Source: Nitrospirota bacterium
GTDB taxonomy: Bacteria > Nitrospirota > Thermodesulfovibrionia > Thermodesulfovibrionales > SM23-35
Direction of reading: 5' to 3'
Assembly: GCA_014859105.1 (NCBI GenBank)
Contig: JACUUX010000026.1
Location: 1 to 34,866 of the forward strand
Length of the DNA stretch: 34,866 nt
A model generated the notes under the pieces. That model saw only the letters and a program-made list of their open reading frames with translations. It made no database searches and was not told where the DNA came from. Positions 8,957-17,745 of the stretch are shown here, piece by piece (position 1 is the stretch's first letter; each line of letters opens with the position of its first letter). A program made the translations under genes and the position numbers.

Positions 8957-10321
8957 ATGTTTGATACATTAAGGTCAATTCTTTCAAAAGCAACAGCAGA
9001 TTATGCAGACATTAGATACGAAATAAAAAAAGAGACAAAAATTGTTTTTAACGGCAGAGAACTTTTTCATATCGGGTCAAATTCAAGTGACGGGTTTGTA
9101 ATAAGAATCCTTAAAGATGGCGGCCTGTCGTCGATAGCCTTCTCAATGGTAGATGATACTGAAAAGGCTTTGCGCACTGCTGAAGAGAATGCTTTACTTA
9201 TGGCGGGACATTCAAAAAAAAGTATAGAGTTTGCAGAGACCGATATAATAAAGGAGACCTTTCAACCTGAGATAGTTGAAGATCCACGGGATATCTCTAT
9301 TGATGAAAAACTTGAGTTAACTCAGAAGTATAACTCAATACCGTTAAAGTATGACAAGATTGTGACGACAAATATTTCTTACAATGAAGTTATCCGCGAA
9401 AAATACTTTATGAGCACAGAAGGAACCGAGAACAGGGAAGACCTCGTTACCACTTCATTAGGAGGAATGATTACAAGTAAAGAGGGGACTCTCACACAGA
9501 ATGTACGCGTTGCTGTTGGTGGAAGTCATGGGTACGCACTGTTGAGGAATCAGGAAGAAGAGTTTGAGAAAAGAACTTCAATAGCAATTGACCTGTTGAA
9601 TGCGAAACCTGTTGCAGGCGGGACATACAATGTAGTGCTAAACCAGGATATTGCCGGGGTATTCGCACATGAAGCATTCGGCCATTTCTCCGAGGCTGAT
9701 CTTATAGAAGACTCTCCAACAATGAGGGAACGGATGCAGATCGGAGCACATCTTGGCAATGAAGTGCTCAGTATCACGGATGACCCTACAATGCCCCGCC
9801 AGCTGGGTTTCTACTGTTACGATGATGAAGGCGTTAAGGCAAGAAGAACTCATCTAATGAACCAGGGAGTACTTGTGGGACATCTTCATTCAAGAAGAAC
9901 CGCCGCAGCTTTTGGAGAAAATGTAACCGGCCATTGTGTTGCAGAAGACTACAGGTATGCCCCGATAGTCAGGATGGGTAATATTTTTATTGAACCAGGT
10001 CAAAATACACTTGAAGAACTCCTCTCAATGCTTGGTGATGGTCTTTATATTCTCGATCACAAAGGCGGCCAGACTAGCGGCGAAAATTTCACTTTTGGAG
10101 CACAGTATGGATATATCGTATACAGGGGTAGAAAAGGAGATATGATTCGCGACATCAATATCTCCGGCAACCTCTACCATACTTTAAAAAATATCACAGC
10201 AGCAGGGAATGATCTTGTCCTGAGTAAAACAGGTGGATGTGGAAAAGGTCAGATGAATATACGTTCCTGTCACGGGGGTCCTCATATATTGGTCAAGAGT
10301 GTCGTTATTGGAGGGATATGA
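8957..10321 (+). CDS. tldD: Metalloprotease TldD, catalytic subunit
   Basis: TldD forms a heterodimeric zinc metalloprotease with TldE that degrades unfolded or threaded peptides; in E. coli it processes microcin B17 precursor and degrades CcdA. The 454-residue product keeps the catalytic HEAFGH (His238, Glu239, His243) and the C-terminal GGCGKGQ whose Cys is the further zinc ligand. The ATG has AAGGGAG upstream, and a TATAAT box sits at 8919-8924 without a good -35. Its TGA overlaps the tldE ATG by one base, so the two are translationally coupled. Length is slightly below the E. coli protein. No RiPP precursor gene is evident beside it. Confidence 0.95.
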   Translation: MFDTLRSILSKATADYADIRYEIKKETKIVFNGRELFHIGSNSSDGFVIRILKDGGLSSIAFSMVDDTEKALRTAEENALLMAGHSKKSIEFAETDIIKETFQPEIVEDPRDISIDEKLELTQKYNSIPLKYDKIVTTNISYNEVIREKYFMSTEGTENREDLVTTSLGGMITSKEGTLTQNVRVAVGGSHGYALLRNQEEEFEKRTSIAIDLLNAKPVAGGTYNVVLNQDIAGVFAHEAFGHFSEADLIEDSPTMRERMQIGAHLGNEVLSITDDPTMPRQLGFYCYDDEGVKARRTHLMNQGVLVGHLHSRRTAAAFGENVTGHCVAEDYRYAPIVRMGNIFIEPGQNTLEELLSMLGDGLYILDHKGGQTSGENFTFGAQYGYIVYRGRKGDMIRDINISGNLYHTLKNITAAGNDLVLSKTGGCGKGQMNIRSCHGGPHILVKSVVIGGI

Positions 10322-11613
10322 TGGAGCATTTACTGGAAAAGAGCAAAAAGTTCAGTGATAAGGTAGAAATATACTCAATGGATAGCAGCAGTGACAGTGT
10401 ATCATTTGAAAATTCAAGGTTAAAAGATATCGACAGCAGCATGCTGTACGGTATCAGCCTTCGAATCATCAAAGACGGCACACTGGGGTTTGCGTATACG
10501 AGAAACCTCGTTAATCATGATGAGCTCATCCGGAACGCCCTCGATTCCCTCAAAGGAGGGGTAGATGGTCTATTCGATTTTCCCTATACAAAAGATTTGC
10601 CTTTTCTTGATACATACGATCCTTCAATCGAACATCTGACAAATTCAAAAATGGTAGAAGAATGTGAGAGGATATGTGAAATTCTTGGCCAGAGAACAAA
10701 AGGACAGATCAACATATCAGCATACCGCTCGATAAGCATTAAAAAAATTATGAATAGTTCTGGGACAGACCTTTCATTAAAGTCCTCTGCCTATGTTCTG
10801 AATACAGAGATCCTTTACCCTTATACTTCTGCTTCTCTGCATCGTACTCTTGTGGCAAAATCCTTCAAAAAAGCTCCGGATGAATATCTGGATTATCTTG
10901 CAGATACATATAACCGCTCACTGAAGGAAATTATCCCTCAGAGAGAAAAAATTAAGGTTTTATTTTTGCCTGAAACAATGTATGTGCTAATGTGGAGATT
11001 GCAGACTGCAACAAGCGGTCTTAGCATTTATCAAAAGATCTCTCCGCTTGCTGGAAAAATCAGTGAAAAAATTTTAGATGAAAGACTGTCTGTGTATAAC
11101 AACCCGCTGGACGACTCCCTTCCCGGCGCAAGGGCATCCGATGACGAAGGGACTCAATGTAAGCATTTTCCGGTAGTCGAAAAGGGGATATTAAAAAACT
11201 ACTATTACGACATTTACTTTGCGCAGAAGCTCAGTGCATCTCCGACAGGACATGGATTCAGAGACTCAATATCCTCAAAGCCGGTCCCCTCAATGAAACA
11301 CCTTTCCATATCACCGGGCAATGCACCGTTTTCTGAACTCGTTCGGTCTATTGATTACGGAATCATAATTGCAGAAGCCCTGGGTGCCCACAGCGGTAAT
11401 ATCCCTCACGGAGATTTTTCAATAGGGGTATCCCCGGCAATATATGTAGAAAAAGGTGAGATAGCCGGACATATAAAAGACGCCATGGTTGCAGGAAACA
11501 TATATGATACTTTGAAAACCGTTGTTGAGATAGAAAACACCCTCCATCCATCTCACGGTGGCAATTATCCAGCAATATTATTTGATAATGTGAATGTAAC
11601 TGTAAAGAAGTGA
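10321..11613 (+). CDS. tldE: TldE/PmbA, non-catalytic partner of TldD
   Basis: The 430-residue product is homologous to TldD but lacks the HExxxH motif, as TldE/PmbA proteins do; it forms the other half of the dimer that creates the cleft. Recognisable segments are GISLRIIKDGTLGFAYT near the N terminus, SLPGARASDDEGTQC, and GAHSGNIPHGDFSIGVSPAIYVEKGEI near the C terminus. I chose ATG 10321, which overlaps the tldD stop (TGATG), because GGAGGG at 10310-10315 is five bases upstream; longer in-frame starts read back into tldD and do not match the family. It converges on ligA with a 60-base gap in which I see no terminator. Confidence 0.93.
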   Translation: MEHLLEKSKKFSDKVEIYSMDSSSDSVSFENSRLKDIDSSMLYGISLRIIKDGTLGFAYTRNLVNHDELIRNALDSLKGGVDGLFDFPYTKDLPFLDTYDPSIEHLTNSKMVEECERICEILGQRTKGQINISAYRSISIKKIMNSSGTDLSLKSSAYVLNTEILYPYTSASLHRTLVAKSFKKAPDEYLDYLADTYNRSLKEIIPQREKIKVLFLPETMYVLMWRLQTATSGLSIYQKISPLAGKISEKILDERLSVYNNPLDDSLPGARASDDEGTQCKHFPVVEKGILKNYYYDIYFAQKLSASPTGHGFRDSISSKPVPSMKHLSISPGNAPFSELVRSIDYGIIIAEALGAHSGNIPHGDFSIGVSPAIYVEKGEIAGHIKDAMVAGNIYDTLKTVVEIENTLHPSHGGNYPAILFDNVNVTVKK

Positions 11614-11673
11614 TCTGTCCCGTAGATGTTTTACCCGAAGTGGAAATAAGGTTACTGAAAGATTTTACGATTC

Positions 11674-14192
<2,519 letters not shown>

Positions 14193-14337
14193 AACAGATG
14201 AGGAATTATATAAAATTTATATGAAAGATTATAAAGAAAAAAAGTAAAATGTAAAAATTTTTATGATTTGACTCTATATAAGATGAAGGTTTTTTGATAA
14301 TTAAAAGGGCGTCCCTTAGAGATCTTTTCTGTTTAAG

Positions 14338-14484
14338 TTATATTTCTTCTTCCGGGCAATCTTCTATTATACAGTCCTGACAATCTTTTTCTTTTTTAGG
14401 GCATTTGTCAAGCTTTTCGTTTTTTCTGTATTTTTCTTTTTCATTTTCTTCTTTTGAAACTATTTTTTTGCTTTCTATATTCAC
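14338..14484 (-). CDS. Small Cys-containing charged protein, unrecognised
   Basis: A 48-residue minus-strand frame starts at GTG 14484 with GGGAGG six bases upstream, a near-ideal ribosome binding site. The first 30 residues are almost all Lys, Glu, Asn and Ser (MNIESKKIVSKEENEKEK), and the C terminus holds four cysteines in a CPKKEKDCQDCIIEDCPEEE arrangement, which could bind a metal. No signal peptide or membrane segment is present. It lies downstream of the candidate structured RNA at about 14650-14761 on the same strand, so that RNA could be its attenuator or an independent transcript. I do not recognise the family; the ribosome binding site and Cys spacing are the reasons to call it. Confidence 0.55.
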   Translation of the reverse strand: MNIESKKIVSKEENEKEKYRKNEKLDKCPKKEKDCQDCIIEDCPEEEI

Positions 14485-14563
14485 TGCTATCCTCCCTTCT
14501 CACTTCCTTCAAATCGGGCTTTTCGTTCTACCGTCGTGTCCCTAACAGAGAATACTTTCTGTC

Positions 14564-14584
14564 ACCCTGAATTTATTTCAGGGT
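14564..14584. repeat. Hairpin repeat ACCCTGAA-TTTAT-TTCAGGGT
   Basis: An 8-bp perfect stem with a TTTAT loop, flanked by TGTC on the left. Its layout, TGTCA then a 7- to 8-bp stem with a 5-base loop, parallels the arms of the two longer repeats at 20972-21037 and 27657-27757. It could be a single-arm relative of that family. It lies between the candidate RNA and the Cys-rich small ORF. Confidence 0.6.
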
Positions 14585-14649
14585 CACGTTTTCTGCTTTG
14601 CCTGTTTTATTTTTCCCCCTTTTGTTTGACGGTTGTTAATATTACTCCT

Positions 14650-14761
14650 GAAAAATAAAAGTCGAACTCTCTAAGGTTGATAATCACCTTATAACAGTTC
14701 GACCTTAAAATCCGCAAAACCCGCAAAATTCAGTTAAGAAAAAATTTGCAGGATCTTATTT
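14650..14761 (-). ncRNA. Candidate structured RNA with own promoter and intrinsic terminator
   Basis: On the minus strand a promoter at 14796-14768 predicts a start near 14761. About seven bases later a long hairpin can form between ATCCTGCAAA (14754-14745) and TTTTGCGGAT (14719-14710), with one bulged T; a second copy, TTTTGCGGG (14728-14720), offers a competing partner. Next comes a two-part hairpin, GTCGAACT/AGTTCGAC (14703-14696 with 14668-14661) enclosing AAGGT/ACCTT, followed directly by TTTTATTTTT (14660-14651), an intrinsic terminator. The result would be an RNA of about 110 nt. It may be a free-standing small RNA or a leader that attenuates the small ORF at 14484. I recognise no known riboswitch class. 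Confidence 0.55.
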
Positions 14762-14767
14762 TTGATT

Positions 14768-14796
14768 AACGTAACAGAACATTCTACATCTGTCAA
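14768..14796 (-). promoter_or_regulatory. Promoter of the candidate structured RNA
   Basis: On the minus strand a perfect -35 TTGACA (14796-14791) and a weaker -10 TACGTT (14773-14768) are separated by 17 bases. The -10 keeps the TA and final T of the consensus. A consensus -35 with poor -10 is often seen at regulated or activator-assisted promoters. Confidence 0.5.
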
Positions 14797-15028
14797 GCAT
14801 AAAAACCGATATAAAAACGAAATAGATAATAAAAAATAAACATATTTTCACTTAATCAGATTTTAATCTATATAATTTTGGTTAATCTGTCTGTTCTCAG
14901 CATCCCGGGTACGAACTTATTCAGGAGAAAGAATCCTTGTCTCGATAATCATAATTTTTGTTTTAACTTATTTAGATTTCAGGTGATAACTCCTCTTTGA
15001 AAATTTTTAAAAGTCCGGAAGGACTAAT

Positions 15029-15044
15029 GTGATGTAAATCACAA
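15029..15044. promoter_or_regulatory. CRP/FNR-family operator
   Basis: TGTGATGTAAATCACA is a perfect TGTGA-N6-TCACA palindrome, the CRP consensus; the inner TGAT-N4-ATCA also matches the FNR core apart from the outer base. It is centred at 15036.5, so a start near 15078 would put it at -41.5, the class II position, with AT-rich TTAATT or TATATA as -10. It is flanked by a perfect 12-bp inverted repeat, TTTTAAAAGTCC (15005-15016) and GGACTTTTAAAA (15078-15089), plus a local AGTCC/GGACT hairpin at 15012-15025. The likely target is the small membrane protein gene at 15100. Confidence 0.65.
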
Positions 15045-15099
15045 AAAAATTTGAAGAAATCTTACTTAATTATATAAGGACTTTTAAAAGAGGGTAGTG

Positions 15100-15321
15100 A
15101 TGGAAAATATGATTAGTTTATTTCAAGATCACCTTTTTGCAGGCATTGCCATTATCATATTACTACTTCTTTCATTCTATAGAAAACCGAAACTTTTTTT
15201 AGCGGTCTTCTTGCTTGTGGTGATTCTCAGCAGCACACTTTACCTGATTTTAAATATCTCTTCCATAGGTGCAACTTATAAAAAAGAACTTGTTCAGAAA
15301 TCTATAACAGATTCATTCTGA
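15100..15321 (+). CDS. Small two-helix membrane protein, unrecognised
   Basis: The 73-residue product begins MENMISLFQDHLF and has two hydrophobic segments, about residues 13-28 (FAGIAIIILLLLSFY) and 33-53, joined by a short basic turn RKPK that should face the cytoplasm. It ends in a 20-residue polar tail. ATG 15100 has AGAGGG five bases upstream; the GTG just before it is too close. The upstream CRP-type site suggests control by carbon or redox state. Its stop abuts the stop of the convergent PilZ gene with no base between. I do not recognise the family. Confidence 0.6.
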   Translation: MENMISLFQDHLFAGIAIIILLLLSFYRKPKLFLAVFLLVVILSSTLYLILNISSIGATYKKELVQKSITDSF

Positions 15322-15678
15322 TCATTTTCGTTCAAGCAACGACCTGACGAAATGCAGATAATTGATATCTTTCTCAATAATCTCCACCCCCATTCCATTG
15401 TGTACATATTTTTGCGTACCTGTTTGCTTCTCAAAAAGAGTTTCTACATCCCTTACGACTTTCCCTTTTAATTGAGAAATCGAGCCATCCGGGAGATGAA
15501 TCAGAATGTCAATTATCTTACCCGGAGGGAGAAGATGGATTGTTCTAATAAAAAAACCATTCAAAGAGAAATTGTCGGATAATCCTCTATAAGTTGTATT
15601 ATACGCTGTAAACTCTGTCTCGCAACGCTCTGTATATCTTTTCAAACGTCTCTTTTCCTTAGACTTTTCCTTTTTCAT
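15322..15678 (-). CDS. PilZ-domain protein (c-di-GMP receptor)
   Basis: PilZ domains bind cyclic di-GMP and control motility, exopolysaccharide or gene expression through partners. The 118-residue product is little more than one PilZ domain with a lysine-rich N terminus. The RxxxR motif is RRLKR (Arg10, Arg14), and the second motif is NFSLNG (Asn36, Ser38, Gly41), both intact, so binding is expected. I place the start at ATG 15678, which has AGGTGA eight bases upstream; the longer version from 15696 lacks a ribosome binding site. It has its own promoter with an overlapping palindrome at 15725-15760. No partner gene is adjacent. Confidence 0.85.
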   Translation of the reverse strand: MKKEKSKEKRRLKRYTERCETEFTAYNTTYRGLSDNFSLNGFFIRTIHLLPPGKIIDILIHLPDGSISQLKGKVVRDVETLFEKQTGTQKYVHNGMGVEIIEKDINYLHFVRSLLERK

Positions 15679-15724
15679 AATATCCATCACCTGCATTTAG
15701 AATTTTATCTGTAAAATAAACCAT

Positions 15725-15760
15725 TGACATTATTATAATCCAATGTCATAAACGTAACAA
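15725..15760 (-). promoter_or_regulatory. pilZ promoter with overlapping palindromic operator
   Basis: On the minus strand TTGTTA (15760-15755) and a perfect TATAAT (15737-15732) are 17 bases apart. The -10 lies inside an inverted repeat, TGACATT (15725-15731) and AATGTCA (15742-15748) with a 10-base spacer. A regulator bound there would block RNA polymerase, so repression is the likeliest effect. Confidence 0.55.
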
Positions 15761-15837
15761 TCTTTACATTTCTTCACCTGGCAGCAAACCGTGCACTTAT
15801 ACAGGATTTCAGGTTTCAAGGGCAGAACCTCATGGTC

Positions 15838-16014
15838 TCATGTGTCCCGATACATTGCCCCCATCGGAGTCCTGTTTATCTCTGTCCTGTCTATCCTGAT
15901 TCGGTTAGCATACCAGTTTCCGAGTCCTTCAGTAGGTAAGGGAATCTTATCAGGTGCGACAAGAAGGACATCAAGTTCTTTCAGGAGTTTCTTGGTGCAG
16001 TGGATGATTCTCAC
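15838..16014 (-). pseudogene. Truncated DUF6933-like ORF
   Basis: From GTG 16014 the minus strand reads MRIIHCTKKLLKELDVLLVA, then LGNWYANRIRIDR, which resembles the N terminus of DUF6933 proteins (IIHCTKKLLKEL and GxWYAN are its typical features; recognised by eye). The similarity fades after about 43 residues and a TGA closes the frame at codon 59. Past the TGA the same frame continues for about 36 codons with a cysteine-rich stretch (CTVCCQVKKCKDC) before TAA, overlapping the pilZ promoter. The family is normally much longer, so this is a decayed copy. It sits next to the mntA-hepT pair in an accessory pocket. Confidence 0.5.
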
Positions 16015-16048
16015 AGGCTTCTTATGTTAAGGGTTCGCTACGAGGTAT

Positions 16049-16396
16049 TTACAAGCTTTCGTGTTTGAGAAGGGCAAATATTTTTTTCTTAAGGGCTGGT
16101 ATTTGCTTCTTTGGTGTTTTCCACACTATTTCAATATCTACGCCAAAATATTCGTGAATAACTTTATCCCTCATGCCTGCCATTTTTTCCCAAGGGATAG
16201 AAGGGTTTTTGTCTCTGACAGCTTTTGGTAATTGTTTTGAAGCTTTCCCGATAACTTCGATGCTTCTTATTACTGCATTTATGGTTTTTTTATCCTTGAG
16301 AAAATCCTCATATGTCATTCCTTTTATAAAGGTTGCGATTTCATTAATGGCATCATAAATATCTTGCAGGTAGTCTCTATATTCCCGTTTCTTCAC
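16049..16396 (-). CDS. hepT: HepT-like ribonuclease toxin (DUF86)
   Basis: HepT is the HEPN-family RNase toxin of the MntA/HepT (type VII) system. The 115-residue product has the HEPN active-site motif RDKVIHEY (Arg76, His81, Tyr83), where Rx4HxY includes the tyrosine that MntA AMPylates to silence the toxin. The start is GTG at 16396, inside a 4-base GTGA overlap with the mntA stop, so antitoxin is made first and toxin is coupled to it. The pair acts in plasmid maintenance or defence in other hosts; here it is chromosomal and close to tRNA-Pro. Confidence 0.9.
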   Translation of the reverse strand: MKKREYRDYLQDIYDAINEIATFIKGMTYEDFLKDKKTINAVIRSIEVIGKASKQLPKAVRDKNPSIPWEKMAGMRDKVIHEYFGVDIEIVWKTPKKQIPALKKKIFALLKHESL

Positions 16397-16686
16397 AGGT
16401 AAACAACTTCCTCAAGGATACGCTTCCCTATGTACGGTTTCAATGCTTGCTTGGTAACAAGGTCAACCTTAATTCCGAGTATCTGCTCAAGATATTCTTC
16501 CAAGTCGAGAAACTCAAAAAAATCCACAGCCTTTTTGAACTCGACAAGAATATCAACATCACTTTTCTTCTTTGGTTTTCCTCTGACAAAGGATCCGAAA
16601 ACTCCAACAGTTTTTACTTTATATTTTGAAGCAAGAATTTCCTTGTGTGCTATTAGTGTTCTTTTAATTTCTTCTATGTCTTTCAT
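16393..16686 (-). CDS. mntA: MntA-like nucleotidyltransferase antitoxin
   Basis: MntA antitoxins are minimal nucleotidyltransferases that add AMP to the HepT active-site tyrosine. The 97-residue product has the signature GSFVRGKPKKKSDVDILVEF, with Gly31-Ser32 and the DxD pair Asp43/Asp45, all intact. An AGGC stretch seven bases upstream is a weak ribosome binding site, and a TATAAT box lies at 16725-16720 on the same strand with a poor -35. The four-base overlap with hepT supports a working module. Confidence 0.9.
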   Translation of the reverse strand: MKDIEEIKRTLIAHKEILASKYKVKTVGVFGSFVRGKPKKKSDVDILVEFKKAVDFFEFLDLEEYLEQILGIKVDLVTKQALKPYIGKRILEEVVYL

Positions 16687-16895
16687 ATTTTTGCCTATGG
16701 TATTTGTAAATTTCTAAAAATTATATCTTATGATTGAAGTAAATATAAAGTGCTAACCCTGAAAACACGAAAATTTATATTGAAGAAACGAACCTAATAT
16801 GTGAGGGGAATGTGCCATATAAAAATGTTGCCCTACTTTTGTCCTGCTTTTGACCTTTTGGGCAGGTCTAAGTATTGATTTTTGAAGAAAATTGA

Positions 16896-16974
<79 letters not shown>

Positions 16975-16986
16975 AATCTTCGATGG

Positions 16987-17697
16987 TCAGTAATTAAGGA
17001 TTTCCAGATAATCAATAATGTCTTTTTCTTCTTCACCCTTTGCCTTAAATCTTTTGTCCTTGAGATCTTCTATCGCCTTCTCTCTGTTACCTTTGTAGAA
17101 AGGGTCAAACTCTATCGCACGCATGATAGCAGTGGCTGCATCACCATATTGTCCTTTCGCATTATAGCAGAGAGCCAACCCGTAGTAAGGCGAGGGAAAA
17201 CTGGAATATCTCTTGAGAGCCTCTTTAAAAGCAGATATGGCATCATCCAATTTTGAAATTCTATAGTATACCATACCCATGTTATTCAAGGCCATTGCTG
17301 TATTCTTATACTGGGGGTTTGCTATCGCCACTTTGTATGCCTGGATGGCCTCATTGTATTGTCTCATGTTTGCATAGGCATTACCAAGGTTCGTTGCTGC
17401 CTCTGAAAAATTTTTATCTATGTTCAGAGCCTGCTGGAAATGCTTAATCGCCTTAGGATAGTCTTCGAGCTTCATGAGGTATATAACACCCAGTGCGTGA
17501 TGACTCTCCTTGTCGAGGGGATTCAGTTCAATGGCCTTTTGAAATTCAACAAAAGCAGGCTGTATATTATTGTCGTTCAGATATGATACCCCTAATTGAT
17601 AGTGGGCACTGGCTTTTTGGGCATCCTTTACCGAACCGGTACTTGCGCAGGAGCTCAAAAATAAAATCACAAAAATAAAAAAGATATATACCTTCAT
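16987..17697 (-). CDS. TPR-repeat lipoprotein (PilF/PilW/Tgl-like)
   Basis: The 236-residue product starts with a lipoprotein signal (MKVYIFFIFVILFLSSC), with Cys17 as the lipidation site, so it is an envelope lipoprotein. About five tetratricopeptide repeats follow, with clear consensus such as SHHALGVIYLMKLEDYPKAI and AATNLGNAYANMRQYNEAI. Outer-membrane TPR lipoproteins of this size include PilF/PilW/Tgl, the pilotins that assemble the type IV pilus secretin; assignment to that role is only a suggestion, as no pil genes are nearby. I chose ATG 17697, which has GGAG nine bases upstream; the longer version starts at a TTG that overlaps that same GGAG. It lies 48 bases after mfd. Confidence 0.88.
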   Translation of the reverse strand: MKVYIFFIFVILFLSSCASTGSVKDAQKASAHYQLGVSYLNDNNIQPAFVEFQKAIELNPLDKESHHALGVIYLMKLEDYPKAIKHFQQALNIDKNFSEAATNLGNAYANMRQYNEAIQAYKVAIANPQYKNTAMALNNMGMVYYRISKLDDAISAFKEALKRYSSFPSPYYGLALCYNAKGQYGDAATAIMRAIEFDPFYKGNREKAIEDLKDKRFKAKGEEEKDIIDYLEILNY

Positions 17698-17745
17698 CTT
17701 TATATTCTCCAATTTTTAAAATCTTATTAAAGGTATCAGAAATAT

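Noticed and set aside
15838-15840. TGA read as selenocysteine in the DUF6933-like frame
   Set aside because: No SECIS-like hairpin is evident directly after it and the family is not known to contain selenocysteine; decay is simpler.
15791-16030. Plus-strand 79-codon open frame
   Set aside because: The minus strand of the same stretch gives the DUF6933-like reading, which is the recognisable one; the plus frame is low complexity.
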